Shown here: piece by piece, positions 37,159 through 50,816 of the stretch
Layout of the letters: each line of letters starts with the position of its first letter
Position numbering within the stretch: the stretch's first letter is position 1
DNA from: Acanthornis magna
Lineage: Eukaryota; Chordata; Aves; Passeriformes; Acanthizidae
Direction of reading: 5' to 3'
Length of the DNA stretch: 64,000 nucleotides
NCBI GenBank assembly: GCA_036785705.1
Contig: JAWUZG010000173.1
Span: forward strand, 2,961,001-3,025,000
Program-made: the position numbers and the translations under genes
Notes under the pieces: model-generated
Database searches by the model: none
What the model was told of the DNA's origin: nothing
The model's input: only the letters and a program-made list of their open reading frames with translations

Positions 37159-40140
37159 TATTAAATTTATGCAATGTTTAATAGTAACATAACATTCTTA
37201 AAAGGGATTTTTATTGGATGTTTTATTTGTGTAATATTATTCTACTGTAAGAATAAGAATAAATTTTAATGGAAAAAAAATGATGCAGAGCATAGAAACT
37301 TCAGAGTCTTTTTGGAATAGTTATGGGAATAGTGTGTGATACTGATAACAAAAGTTCCTGACAGGCTTTAGTAGGATTAAAATAAAGTCTTATGGATTTT
37401 ATCTCATGGTTGAGACTTTTATTAGAGTTTAATGAGAACATTCTACCCATTAAGATGTTGGCTTTGATTTGATAAATAACTTTTTGACCAGATATTGAAT
37501 CCAGCATCTGTCTTCTTTGTGAGTGTACTGTGTGAACCCTTATTTGTTATCTTTAACGATGAAGGATTTTTGTCTTATGAGCTTCCTTACAGATTTCCTT
37601 CTGCTATATCACTAGTGTTTTTACCAACCATTTCCATGTCCCTCAATGTTTGTCAGCTGAAAGAACTAAGTACTTTCTCAAATAAGACCATTAATAGATA
37701 TATTCAACTTAGCGTTTGAATTATACTTTTTATGGATGTGTGTTCTTGTTGCAACTTGCAGGAAGCTGAAGGAAAACGTGAAATAGTCTTTTTACTGAAC
37801 TGGTACCAAGATCGCATTATTTCGAGAATGCAAAAGACAAAGAAATTAGAAAAATCAGAAAAAAATATAAAACCAGAGCATAATGTATGCTGTGTGTTTC
37901 TCAAACTAATAAAAATGCTTAAAGTATTTCTACAGGCTCTAGTTCTAATTAAGACATAATATATAAGTATACATGGAAGACCAATACCTTTTAGGAAAGA
38001 TGAAAAAATAGATGTTACTTTTGAAAAACAAACATATGTCCATGTCATAGCAAAAAAAAAAAAGAAAAAAAAATTACTGATGGGTAAATAATTATAAATG
38101 CTTAACAGAGGCCTGGAAGTATTGGTGGTTGGAAAAAAATGCAAATTTCCTGTTTACACCTGTGCAAATCCCTACTGTTTGTACATATCTGACAGTTTGG
38201 TGGAAAAGTTAGGCAATATCAACAAAAGTCCTGTATTTGTCTTTCTCTGTGGCATGTACACTGCTCATGAATTCTAATCCTAGTTTTAGGAGGCAAAAAA
38301 GTTGGGATTCAACTGACAGACTAGGATAAAAAAATTTAGAAGGCTGAATATAGGTGTTCACAAACATGTTTCTGGCATCACTTCCACTGTAGCCATTTGA
38401 AATCTAGTTATTGCAGACAGTGGAGACATTCAGCTGACTAAATGCATATGATTGTCTTCTTTTGCTCAGGTTGTCTTCATCTCTGCACCTTCTGAACACC
38501 TTGGGGCTTGATTCCGTCCTACACATAGCACTGACTGCCATTCCAAACATGTTGAGCCCCAAGTTATCCATGGCACATATTACTCAGGATCTACAGGGTA
38601 CTTTTGGTCAGCTGGAGATCATGAAGGATGCCTTAAGAATCTCAAAGAGTATTCAGTTTTTGTGCCAAAGCTGCTGACTCATGTCCCTGTCCGCAATGAA
38701 AATGCACACACTGAGGTCACATTTAGTTATCTACATGGCAATCTCTAAATTTATGCACTTTAACCAACAGGTTGAATCATAACACTAGAACACAGTCATT
38801 AAAATCAGATTAGAGAGTACTCTGTGCACTCCAGAAAGAATTTTGTTTTGGTAAATATGTTTGTTTATACTAAAGCGTAGGGATGTTTTCTGACAAGAAG
38901 GACAAATTAAAAAAAAAAAAAAAAAAAAGGAAGACATTGGGAGAACTGAGGAAGAAAAGGAGACATAAAGAAAGGAGCAAAGAAAAATAGGAGACAGAAG
39001 AAGGATAAACAAAAGAAGAAGGCAGAAGGAATGAGAATTGGATGAACAGACTCTCTACAATTGCCACCTTGTCTGTACCAAACAGGTTTGATGTGTTCGC
39101 AGACGAATTCCCAAGATTTGCCATGGCACCTCTAACTGGTCATGCATTGTGCTGCCGGTCTGATGCCGTGCAGGAACCAGGCAAAACTGCCTCCACCTTA
39201 AAGCTTCCAAAGCATAAATAGCTTTAGTAGCAGTTGTCAGGGAAGTTCTGATGGGAAACAAAGCACATTGTGAAGCTCTGGAGAGTACTGTGAAATGCAC
39301 CTCAGGAATGAAACCTGAAACTAAAATCCATCCATCCCCATTTGTCACTGTGAGTAAGTTAATGGTCTGCTCTGCCTGATGCAGTACAGGAGACAAAGCC
39401 TCTTTGATTTACTGATTATTTGGGTAATGTTTGAGCCACATGCACTGCTAGGTAACGCTATGTATTCTCCCTGCCCCCTCCAGCCTGTTTACCCACTTCT
39501 GACTTCCTGCTGAGACATGATTTTCTTTGATTAAGCACTTCAGTTTAATTGTAAAATGGAAACAGCAACACCAGACATGTAATCCTTTTGAGCTGAGAAA
39601 AAAATACCTAACAACTTTTGGGTGGGAAAGGCACATAAATTGATTTCCATGTCCTGTGTTCAACCAGAAGCATGTGGGATGGTAGAGGAAAATAAATTGA
39701 ATCTTTTGAGTATTTTAATTTGTGTAACCTCTCACAGTGCTGCATTGCCTTCCCACACCACAATCTGTGTTTATCTTCTGATCTGTTCCTCAGAGCAGAG
39801 GAAAGAGTTTGGGAACATCATCTTGTTAATTCCCATCAACAGATGTTGGAACCTCTCTCAACATACACAAAGTTTACCTATCTGGTTGCCCATCAGATTA
39901 GTCACTGGCTTAAGTTTTTTTGGCCTTCCATGAAAATAAAAATATGTTAAAAGCAGTGAATGGAGAAGAATGGAATGGACCTCTGAGGATAACACATACC
40001 AGAGATCCGGTTAATTAGCATTTGCACAAAAAATAAGGCAAATAGTCTAAAACAAATAACAGGCAAGATTCTGATGACAGAAAGCTTTTGTTTACCCCCT
40101 CGTTTTCTGAAAGGAGAAACAAACTTGTAGGTTTATCAGA
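37159..40140. other. Unique non-coding DNA, no gene recognised
   Basis: About 3 kb with no LINE or LTR text. A runs lie at about 38049-38072 and 38908-38928. The minus-strand open frames of 146 codons (37704-38144) and 113 codons (39055-39396) show no recognisable family. Confidence 0.5.
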
Positions 40141-40770
40141 TCACAGAATCACAGTTTTAGGTTGGAAGGGACCTCAAAGATCATCTCATTCCAACCCCCT
40201 GCCATGGGCAGGGACATCTTCCACTGTCCCAGGTTGCTCCAAGTCCCATCCAACCTGGCCAACCTACCCTCAGGGATAGGGCAGCCACATCTTCTCTGGC
40301 CAACCTTTTCCAGGACCTCAGCATGCTCATAGCCAAGAATTTCTTCCTAATATCAAATATAAACCAGCTCTCCTTCAGGTTAAGATCATTCCCTCTTGTC
40401 CTGCCCGTCCATGCCTTGTCCCAAGTCCCTCTGCAGCTCTCCTGGAGCCCTTCAGGCCCTGCCAGGGGCTTGGAGCTCTCCCTGGAGCCTTCTCTTGTGC
40501 AGGGGAACAGCCCCAGCTCTGCCAGCCTGGCTCCAGAGCAGAGGGGCTCCATCCCTGGGAGCATCTTTGTGATTTCCTCTGGATTCACTCCAGCTGCTCC
40601 ATGTCATTCTGCTGTTGGGGGCCCTGGAGCTGGAGGCAGCTCTGGCAGTGAGGTCTCATGAGAATGGGGCAGAGGGGCAGATTCCCCACCCTTGACCCAC
40701 TGCTCACGCTCCTTTGGATGCAGCCCAGGACATGGCTGGTTTCCAGGATTCCATTAGCAGGCCTATAAGA
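40141..40770 (-). mobile_element. Long CR1 LINE 3' region (minus), reaching toward ORF2
   Basis: It starts with TCACAGAATCACAG and the usual CTGCCATGGGCAGGGACAT block. Unlike most copies here it continues through CCTCTTGTCCTGCCCGTCC, GGGAACAGCCCCAGCTCTGC, CAGAGGGGCTCCATCCCTGG and TTTGGATGCAGCCCAGGACA, which lie 5' of the 3' UTR in the element. The internal part is GC-rich (40380-40680). No intact reading frame remains. Confidence 0.9.
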
Positions 40771-42120
40771 ACATTTGGGAGGAGGCAGAAACCTTGAAAC
40801 AAGAATCGCAAACATGCTAAATCACTTAGAAACATATACTGCAACAGTTTTGTGAGCAATAAAAGCGTGTTGCATATTTAATGTATTTCTCAGTCCAGTC
40901 TGATTTTTTTACCAAATGGCTTTGATTGGCCAAGGAGATTTCTGAGGAGATGGGTCAACTTCTGTGATTAGCTCTGCTCATTCAAAATTGCTGTTAGATA
41001 TTCTGAACTGTCACATCGCATCCTAGCATGAAAATACACTTTTGCCCTTTCCCATAAATCTTGAATTACATTATAAGACAGCTCAACATTATTCAGTATC
41101 AGCTTCTTCCTCCTTGTTCTTCTTTTCCTTGTATTTATTTATTTATATCCTGATAATAACATCCTTGGGGGCATTGTATAGGCAAGACATGTATTTTGAC
41201 CTCCTCCTTTCCCCAGGAGTGCAATTGCCTTGTGGTAATTATAAGATGTCGTCTGTTATTATGAAGGTGCCTTATTGCTCAAACACATCAGGGATATCTG
41301 ATAATGTAATTACTTCACCTTATAAAACTGTTATAAATCATGCATGGGGAACACTTTTTTCATATTAAAGCTGTCTGAAGAATTATCACATTGCATGGAA
41401 TAGGGATATCACAGTATGGCTAACGCTGTGTTTTGTAGGCCCACGGTAGGCAATGGCAGTATTAAAATATTTAACATGAAAGATGAAAGAAAACACATTC
41501 AGAAAGCATGGTTCCTTTATAAAGATTTAGGAGAACAGATTGTCATCTAAGTGGGCATATTCCGTACTTGTGTCTTCTGAGACATGAATAACTGCTGCAG
41601 ATCTGTGGTTTTTTTTTTCTCTTGACTTTTCTCCTTCCTTCTCTAACTTTCCAGCTTTCCTGAGTGCAGTATAATTGTTATAAAAGCAAATCAATAAGCA
41701 CTTGAAACATTGAACATTGTACAAAGAATTGTGCTTCTATTGGCCATCACTTTAATAACATCTAATGATTATTTCTCCCTCTTTCGGCTTCCGAGGTTTC
41801 CCGGCACTTTATTGATTAGAGCACATGACAGAGTTCAGATTATAATTAAAAATCATCAATGAGCAAACAGAATGCAGTTCTACTTAGCAATCAACTGAAC
41901 AGATAATCACTAGGTAAGGTGATGTGACCACAAAATATTTCCAATAGATCCAGGTAGAGAATAATTGAAAGTCACTTGATGGGTCACAATTCAGTAGGGC
42001 TCCACTGAATCTCAGATAAAGGCTTTTGTATCCTAAGTAAATATGTAGTGTTAAATAGGTAAGTATCCTAGGCAAACAGATCTAAATCAAACTCTCACAA
42101 CCAGGGTTCTTGACTAGTAG
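40771..42120. other. Unique non-coding DNA, no gene recognised
   Basis: No repeat family or exon is recognisable. A short (TTTA)n-like run occurs near 41133-41147. Confidence 0.5.
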
Positions 42121-42880
42121 AATCACAGAATGGTTTGGTTGGAAGGGACCTTAAAACTCATTCCATTCCACCCTCTGCCATGGGCAGGGACACCTTCCAC
42201 TATCCCAGGTTGCTCTGAGCCCCATCCAGCCTGGCCTTAGCCACTTCCAGGGACGGGGCAGCCACAGCCTCTCTGGGCACCCTGTTCCAGTGTCTCACTG
42301 CACTCACAGTAAAGATGTTTTTCCTAATATCTAACATAAATTTCCCCTCTTTCAGGTAAAGCCCTTTAGTCCTTTTCCTGTTATTGTAGTTCCTGATGAA
42401 GAGTCCCAGCCCAGCTTCCCTGTTAGGCCACCTTCACATACTGGAAGGTGTTATGAGGTCTCTATTCTCCTCCTCTTCCTCAGGCTGAACAGCCCCAACT
42501 TTCTCAGCCTGTCTTTGTAAAGGACATTCTCCAGTCCTCTTATCAACTTTACGACTTCCTCAGCAGGGCTTGCTCCAATAATTCCATGAACTTTTTGTGT
42601 TGGGGGCACCAGATCTGAACACAGTACTCCAGTTGGGGTTTCACAGGAGCAAAGTGGGAAAATCATCTCCTTAGATCTGCTGTCCACACTCCCTTGGATG
42701 CAGTCCAGGATACATTTGGCTTTCTGGGCTCTGAGTGTACACAGTTGGCCCGTGAGTTTTTCGTCAGCCATTACCCACAAGTCTTCCTCTGCAGTGCTGC
42801 ATTCAATAAACTGCTACCATGGTGGACAACGTTTTGGGATTTTTGACTTGAGGGTAGCATTATACCCCTCCTGGTCCAAA
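42121..42880 (-). mobile_element. Longest CR1 LINE copy in the window (minus)
   Basis: AATCACAGAATGGTTTGGTT opens a well-preserved 3' UTR (GCCATGGGCAGGGACACC, CCAGGGACGGGGCAGCC). The element then extends through CAGGCTGAACAGCCCCAAC, GAACACAGTACTCCAGTTGG, TTGGATGCAGTCCAGGATAC and GAGTTTTTCGTCAGCCATTA, which are antisense ORF2 end sequences. The 5' limit near 42880 is uncertain. Frames are broken. Confidence 0.92.
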
Positions 42881-44930
42881 AATGCAAGACTAGATCTATT
42901 AATGTGACAGACAAGAATACAAAGCACTAAAACAGGTAAGAGAACCTCCTTTGGAGGCTCCTGGCAGTGTGTGTGTGTGCTTCTGGAGGTATGACCTTGA
43001 GGTCAGCCCAGCATTCACCTATTATCTGTACCCAGTCTTGCATGTTACAGAAGCAGGAGCTTTTTCCAAGAAGGAGCAAAGTGAAATGTCTGCCATGAAA
43101 CTCTCCTGTGGAGCTAGGATCAAGTAGGGAGGAAGCAGGAAGAAAACTTACAAGTCTGTGGTTGGATAGGGACGACAAGAATTAACATTAGACCAAATTC
43201 TTGGAGTTGGAATCTATACACCTTGGAAGGGTTCTGAAGAAATTCAACTACGAATTTAGTTGATAAACTGATATTTACACCACTAAGTATACAGAAGCAA
43301 TCTAATTTAATGAGAAGGAGTGGATAAAGATTCTAGAGACTTGAACTCTTTCACACCTGCTGCTTTATGATCTGAGAGCTTCTTTCTCTACCCTATAACT
43401 GTTTCCATAATAAGTACTCACATCTGAAAGTTAAATCCTGGGTACCACAATGTGTACTAGATCTTTTATACCAAACAATTATTTTTCTTACATGTATTTC
43501 AAAGGCTGTGTTTTAAGTGCTGGAAGCCCTAAGTATTGTCCACCCTTTTATCCAGCATTCCACACAAACTGATTCATACGATACTCTGGGAATTGCTGAA
43601 TGGCTTCAGCTTTGTCATAATATGCCGAAAACCTCATCTATAATTCCTTCCAGGTGTTAAACTTGCAGCAAGCTAAATCGTTAAGCAAATATGAGGGAAG
43701 ATGGTGCTTTAAATTTTATAAACTGCCTACAGTACTCTACGTCATGTCCAGCTTAGATAGTACTCCAGGTAAATCTGTGGAACTGAGCAGAGGGTATCCC
43801 ATCTTTCTCACAATACATTCAAACCCTCTGGGAAATCACGTTGGGTGCATTTATCTGAATCACTCTTCAAACCAGTCACTTTGTATTGCTCAGCTTTGCA
43901 TTTCAGCTTAAAAACTGAACAAGATGATTTCTTAAAAGGAGGGACAGTTGTCTTTTGGTCTTTTAGTCAGTAGCCCACTTAATTTTAACCAACTTTATCT
44001 TTGTTGTTTACTATGCATTGTCTGGGATCACTGGCTTGGCAACATTTTCAACATCCTTTTTTACTTCTGCTTTTGGTGTGTCCAACTTGGAATGCCACAG
44101 CCAGGAGCCATCCTGTGCCATCATTCCAGCAGCAGAGCCTCCCTCATCGTCTAGGAGTCTCTACTTGTTGAAACTGTGTAAGGTTATGCTTCATCATTAT
44201 CCGGATCATAAATAAATGGATGAAAAATGTCCATGCAATGGAGAGCTCACAGTAGGATACTTAGACCTTTTAATTGCTATTTGTATATAAAAAATTGCAT
44301 TTAGCATCTGTTTTCTCAGGTTCTGCATGATCATCTGCTCACATTTTTTTTTTTTTTTTTCTGGTTTAGACTGATTAACACAGAATTAGATATGAAAAGC
44401 AATTTTTTCTTTTCTATAGCAGCCTTCTGGAAGTGCTTCACTGAGGAATTTCTAGCCCTGGTAACTGGCATGTGTGCACATCTGGGCTTGAAATCTGCCT
44501 TCAGGGGCCTCCTCTTTGTCCAGGCACGTGCTAAAAAGAGTAATCTATAAGCCCTTCTTCTCAAATGGTTGCTGCACTCTGCTGGTCGGCCCTGACATGC
44601 CACAGAAAGATCACATTTATCTGGAGAGTGAGATAGTAAGGATGTGTGTGCAAATGCAAATGTAGGAATAAACAGCACCTGTTCTTCCCCATGCATACAC
44701 TATTGTGAACCATTCTGTTTCTAGTGAAAGTTTGCTGTGAGGGTGTGGGTCTGAATCTGTGAGTCCATCTGAGAAGGCTCATATTTCCTGTCCCATGGGA
44801 ACAGAAGGAGTGCCCCAGCAAGTAATGCTTCAGGCAGAGCACCGCACTTGCATCTCTTCAAGATGAAATCACAAAAAATGTCACGAGAGGAGCACTCAGT
44901 GCATGACCATTTGGGGTAGCTGATCCCAGA
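42881..44930. other. Unique non-coding DNA, no gene recognised
   Basis: No gene or mobile element is recognised. A (TG)n-like TGTGTGTGTG run lies near 42968-42979 and a T run at about 44345-44360. Confidence 0.5.
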
Positions 44931-45265
44931 ACGACAGAATGGGCAAGGCTGGAAGGGATAACAGTGGGTCATCTGGTCCCACTCCCTGCTCCTGCAGGGT
45001 CACCCCAGAGCACAGGGCACAGGATTGTGTCCAGCAAGTTCTGGAATATCTCCAATGAGGGAGACTCCACAGGCTCTCTGGACAATCTGTCCTAGTGGCT
45101 CTGTCACTGCACAGTTAAGAAGCTCTTCCTCATGTTCAGATGGAACTTCCTGTGCATCGGTTTCTTCCATTGCCTCCTGTTGTATTGCTGGGCACCACTC
45201 TGAAGAGGAGGCAGGAGAGTGGTCTCACAGGAGAAAATGCCTCCCCATTTATATGAAAGGAGACA
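44931..45265 (-). mobile_element. CR1 LINE 3' region, fourth subfamily type (minus)
   Basis: ACGACAGAATGGGCAAGGCT is followed by CCTGCTCCTGCAGGGTCACC, GGAATATCTCCAATGAGGGA, CTCATGTTCAGATGGAACTT and TTGCTGGGCACCACTCTGAA. This 'AGATGGAACTTCCTGTG' type is a distinct avian CR1 subfamily. The 192-codon frame at 45025-45603 overlaps it and runs into unique DNA; not a gene. Confidence 0.9.
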
Positions 45266-46455
45266 AGCTCCAAAAGAGGAGAAAATGTGAAACAAAACCT
45301 GGTACTCAATCTCTTATTTCTTTCAGCAGAACAAAGTCTAGCTTAAAATGTCCCACACTAGACACCTCCACATTTCTTCAGGTAATATTTGTGTGCTTGG
45401 AAATTTCCCTCCTAGTTGAATCCGTGTCCTACCTCTTACGTACCATGTCCTACATCTTACAACTCAAGCTAGGAAATGCCAATTGCACACACCTCATTGT
45501 CCTATTTTTCAAGGCAAAGCTACACATGACCGATGTAGAATTTTGCCAACAGCTGACACAGTGCTATCAATTAACTTTTAGTGCATCTATAGGCTCCTGC
45601 TGAGTTTAACGTGTTGGCTGCTATGTTTGCTATGGAGCTGCTTGTCTCCGATTAGAACGCATGTTGAGAGGACAAAGTTTGAGTATAATGGGTCAGCAGT
45701 CGGTATTCCTCAACAGATTTCAAAATGCTGTAAAGCTGTACCACTGAACTGTCCCTGTCAATATTTTGTAGTCTTACACAGTGACAGTAAAACACCGTCT
45801 ACATTGCTGGCTTTTCTGAAGAGGGCATTTTTCATCTATCTGTTTGTCCTGTGCTCTGAGGAGGTCAAATGTGATTAGGTCCAGCCCAAAATAAGCAAAG
45901 CTGCACTAGTCCTGCAGTAATCCTGAAGAGATGAGGACAGCTAGGTAGACACCAAGGACAACAGTCCATTGCAGCTATTTTAGATTATTACATTGGGATG
46001 AGCTTTATGTTGCTATTTAAACTCCCAAACTTCTGCTACACACACATCAGAACAGTACTTTGGTTCTTTTTTTCTAGAAACAATGTTAATGTTTTTCATA
46101 TTCCAGGCCAGACCAGGTCATGTTATTCATACTGGTTTTAGTAAGACTGAGAGTGATCTTTACTAGACACAGCACAAATTTGCAATTGTAAAGTCATAGA
46201 AGATGTACAAAATATTGCTGAATGCAAGTGCCACGTGTAGCCCTTTGGCTGCCAGGTACCTCAAGAGATGCTTGTAGCACATAGTCCTGCTTTTGCAGAG
46301 TTTTCACTTGAGGACAAATCAAAGGAATTCTTAGGTGTGGCCTTTGGTGTAAAGCAGTTTTATTTACTCCTTTAAAACATAACACACTTGCTTTGCATAT
46401 ATGTTCTTGCTGATAATGTAGAATGCCTCTGAATGGTGGTACCTGCTGATATATT
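45266..46455. other. Unique non-coding DNA, no gene recognised
   Basis: No recognisable exon or mobile element. Confidence 0.5.
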
Positions 46456-46565
46456 CATAAAATCATAAGATCATAGAAAGGTTTGGGTTGGAGGGGACCT
46501 TTAGAGGTTATCTACTCCACCCTCCATTGCCATGAGCAGGGACATCTTCAATATTGGTTCTCGTG
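46456..46565 (-). mobile_element. CR1 LINE 3' end, short fragment (minus)
   Basis: ATAAAATCATAAGATCATAG is an octamer-type tail. Then come AAAGGTTTGGGTTGGAGGGG and CCATGAGCAGGGACATCTTC. Similarity stops after about 110 bp. Confidence 0.85.
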
Positions 46566-49500
46566 TGGCATGGCCAAGTCAGTTTGCTCACTCTTGAGTT
46601 GCTCTACTCAACATTGTGATGCGTCCCAGATGAGTTTTATCCCTCCGAAGGAATGAAGATTTGCACTATTACCTGCATTGTTCACTAAATGCCCATAACA
46701 ATGCCAATATTCTCCATTAAAAACTCAAGCAGCAGCTGCAAGTCAAGGATAAAAAGCGTACACAGAGAAAGGAGTCAGGATAGCGCCTACATGTTCCAGG
46801 CTGAAAGTGTGTTGGTGCCCTGTTTAGCCTGGAGTCAGCAGGACTCGGCAATAATTTGTTTACACAAAATCCTGCATGGAGAGAAACAAGAGTGACAAGA
46901 ACATCCTGACCACACACTTTAGTCAGAAAACCTGCAGTGCACCTTCTTCAGAGTCTCTTTTTCTGTTCTTAGTTTCTGGAGGGTGGAAAGGATTGAAGAT
47001 CTGCAACACGATTGTATTGTCACTACAAATACCAAGTGTTATTAGCAATGCGTCTGACTCTGAAATCCCGTGTTTGAAAGTCTGGGCTGTTTTTGGTAAT
47101 TTTTTTCTCACCATGACATATCTAAGCCTTTGTGCAAATTTGGTAAAGAATATAAAATAAAGTTGAAACCCAGGATTCATCCACCTGGAAACTAACAGAA
47201 CTGCAACTCATGTGATATTTGGGAGATCCTATTTTCCAGAAAACAGACAAATATTCAGCAGAGCAAAACACATTTTTGTTGTTAAAGCAAGGTAGTTTAG
47301 TCTATATGCCCATGTATGTATGTCACTTGAAATTATAGGTGAGCCAAATTACCCATAAATAATCTGGCTGGTCAGTGAACCACAGGGGCTGGCATTTCCC
47401 AGATGCCACAAACATTTTCCCATTCACTTCACTTTCATTTTATTTAAAATAAACTACTTGACATCTAAAATGACTGAGGGTATTGCAGATGAAAAAAAAT
47501 ACACTTAGAGTGTAAAGTCCTGTGCCTATTGTTGTTATTCATATCAGCCTGTAAAAGGACAAGTTTTGATTGATATAAACTATTATGACACACGGAAAAA
47601 AAAAAGTATTAGAAACTGAACAAGGTGCATTGTTGTTGATTGTTCACCCATTACACTAATATATTGAGCAAACACCTAGTCTTGATATAGTACTTTTAAG
47701 CCGGATATAATTCTACTGATATCAGTGTGAAATTTTTTATTTCCGTGACTGTTGAATCAGGCCTTAATGAAATTGTAAAAGCTCCCCATTTGTTTAAAAT
47801 ATGCTCAGAAGCAAATCAAAGCAAGAGGCTTCCCTAAACCCTTTACAAAAGGCCTTATAAGCAGCACAGATGAAGTCAAAACTCTGCACAGCCACTTCCC
47901 TTTGTGGTCTCTAATAATAATATATTTGTGAATAATCCGTAATTAAATGAGAAGAGCATAACATTAATTATTTCACTAGATTGTTAATCAGCAGGGTATT
48001 CTATGCCCCCCTCTTCCTAGTAGCTAACCTGTCAGGGTCTAATAATTGTTGCCATGAACGGGGTTGGGTTAAGGTCCCCGAGGAATGCCAATTCTCTTGT
48101 TCCATTAGTGAGAGCACATATAGATCATTTTCAGTACTAATCTAGGGCTAAAATCAATTATGTCTCTTGTATTTAAAAATTAAATTGACTCACCATGGGA
48201 GTAGGATAAAGGGAAAAAATACATTCCTCCTATTATGTGTAATTACAATTGTAAAACATTTTCCTTCGAAATGTAATTGCTGCCTATAGAGACTAAAGCT
48301 GGAGAGCTTAAACTGTTTAGCTGACACATTCAGTTGTCTTTCAGGTTTTTCCTTTGGATTATTTAACATGCTGAAACCGTCTTATAGTCTTCTTGACTTT
48401 TAAAGGCTCTCAGAAATAGCTCAGTGTGTAAGAAAAACAAAAGGATGACTGCACAATGAATTAATTCTATCATCTTATTAAAAGTGTGATGAGAGTAATT
48501 TATTCTTATATAAATTCTTACTCTTTCAGGAAGAAAAATGATCAACTACCTATAGCCTAAGAGTTTCCATTTTTCCAAATGCTGTATAACTTGCTGCCTA
48601 TCCCTGGCTTTTCTTTTCATTATTGGGTCCTTATGAAACCTTCAAGAGTAGTTAATCGAAGCTATGTAATATATATGACCTGCCACTCAGGGACAAGGCT
48701 TTGAAGGTCACCAGAGAGTGTCTTTCCTCTGCTGGGCAGGAACACAGTGAAGATCATGTCATTCTACAGGATGGTCATGTAAGATATTGCACCATACTCA
48801 GGTACTCAATTCTGGGGTCAGGCTACAGTCCTACAACCCTCTTTATCACCAATTTTTGATTTTCTGCCTTCTTTGTTGCTGGCCATTCATAGCTGGTCTG
48901 CACATCCACCAATTATATGTGCTACAGAATAAGTTTTGTATAGCATAAGAAATTGCTGATGAGGAATCTTGTCTTCCTGTTTACAAATATATATAGATCT
49001 CTGAAAGAATCCTGAGTAGCAACAGTACAGAAATAACCTGCATCACTCACTGTGCTAATCACGTACTGATCTTATAAAAGATTTGTACAATATTTGTACC
49101 TTCCCTAAACCCATTTAAAACCAGGAATATGCTTTTGAGGAGAACAGTAACTCTGCATTGATGGACAATTTTCAAGCTCCCCTTGTTTTTTGCCTGCTTT
49201 AGAACACCTAGACAAATAAGATGAATTGTTTGCAGGAGTATACTCCACAAATGTGTGTGTTTTACATTTTGTTTCTTATTGTATTATTCATCAAGCCTAG
49301 TTATATGCATATTATGGATATGAATGGCTTTCTACACAGTTGCAAGGACGATGGTTTCTGGACAGCTTATTATTCATGTAGTTTATTTGCCATGTTTAAA
49401 AGTAACCTCTGACCTGTGGATTCTATAACGATTGATTAGTCATTTATTAGGACATATAACAATCCATTATTCATCTTCCATAAATTATTCATAAATGTGC

Positions 49501-50460
49501 TTATTTGATGCATGACTGCTATATTTAGAGTACATAAATAAGTCAGGAAAAGCTAACTCCTACAGTGTCCTAGCATTGATAAAGATTGTATCAATAACCA
49601 AGTACCAATTCAACAGGAATTTTAGTTCAAATTAATATTTAGGCTTATAACAATGAAAAATTCCACCTCTGCCCTTGCAAGCCAACCAGACAACTTATAA
49701 AAAATTGTTTTTCAAATTATAGAAGTGTAATATTTCTATCACCCTGAGTGGGAATAAACACTAACCTTTGATTTGCAAGAAATTAATTCTCTGTTTTCCA
49801 GGTAGTGGCAAATTCTATTTCTTCACAAATTTTCTACACAGACATGGCAAGGTATTTACATTTTTCATAGCTGTGTGAAAAGGGTGAACTGAATTACAAG
49901 CACGCTGAAAATCCATGGGTGGTTTGACTTCAGCCTGGTTTAATAAACTCAGTTTTTTGAAGCTCATGAAGGATTAATGAATGTGAGATGGAAATGGTTA
50001 TGCCGGTGGGAAGCCAACAAACTTCTGGGCGTTCATCTAATTTCTGTTATGTCTTGTCCTGTCTTATCTTACCTTATTCGGATTCATCATGTAGTGCCTG
50101 CCTCAGAAAATTGACTTTATGTATTTTTCTGAGTTTTATTCACACCATGTCAGGTAAAAAAAATTCCAGTTTTTTTTGTTAAATTGTGTTTGATTAAAAT
50201 ATACCCAGTTCCATGTCACTTTTCAGAGCAGAGTAAATTGAAGTTCCAAGAAACAGACTTTTCATTTGAGGAAAAAGGGTTTTAGATAACTGGGGCAGAC
50301 CTTGAGACATCCCAAAGGTAAAGATCAGAGCACTGAACTGTGTTGTATATTGTGTGACAAGTCCATGAAGGGAGTGTTCTGATCTAACCGGGATCATTTA
50401 AAAATTCGAGACAACTGGACACAGTGCAATAACTTATTTCAGCTTAGAAGTAATTTACAA
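46566..50460. other. Repeat-poor, AT-rich unique DNA; possible regulatory block
   Basis: No gene is seen. From about 47860 to 48300 and from about 49400 to 49560 the sequence is rich in TAAT/ATTA cores (for example TAATAATAATATAT, CGTAATTAAATG, ACATTAATTATTTC, TTGTTAATCAG) and free of repeats. That composition is typical of conserved developmental enhancers bound by homeodomain proteins, but it is also simply AT-rich. Conservation cannot be judged here. Confidence 0.4.
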
Positions 50461-50741
50461 GAGCATGAAGTGATAGGACAAGGGTGAATGGATTCAAACT
50501 GACAGAGAGGAGGTTTAGATTGGAAATCTGGAAGAAATTCTTCCCTGGGAGGGTAAGAAGGTTCTAGCACAGGTTGCCCAGAGAATCCGTGGCTTTTCCA
50601 TCCCTGGAGGTGTTCCAGGCCACGTTGGATGGGGCTTGGAGCAACCTGGGATAGTGGAAGGTGTCCCTGCCCATAGCAGGGGGGTGGAATTAGATGGCTT
50701 TAAAGGTCCCTTCCAACCCAAGCTTTTCTATGATTTTATGA
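50461..50741 (+). mobile_element. CR1 LINE 3' end (plus orientation)
   Basis: The full plus-orientation 3' UTR is readable: GATAGGACAAGGGTGAATGG, AGGTTTAGATTGGAAATCTG, GAAGAAATTCTTCCC, CACAGGTTGCCCAGAGAATC, AGTGGAAGGTGTCCCTGCCC and CCCTTCCAACCCAAGC. It ends in TTCTATGATTTTATGA. A well-preserved copy. Confidence 0.93.
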
Positions 50742-50816
50742 AGTATTCTGATTTTTCACAATTGGAAAGTGAGAGAGGTGTTTCAAAGACCAGGAGAAAT
50801 CAGAGAGCATCATCAT

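Noticed and set aside
39055..39396. 113-codon minus-strand frame considered as a possible retrogene fragment
   Set aside because: No protein family recognised, no poly-A tail in the right place and no flanking duplications.
45025..45603. 192-codon plus-strand open frame
   Set aside because: The first third is antisense CR1 3' UTR and the rest is unique DNA without family resemblance or splice context.
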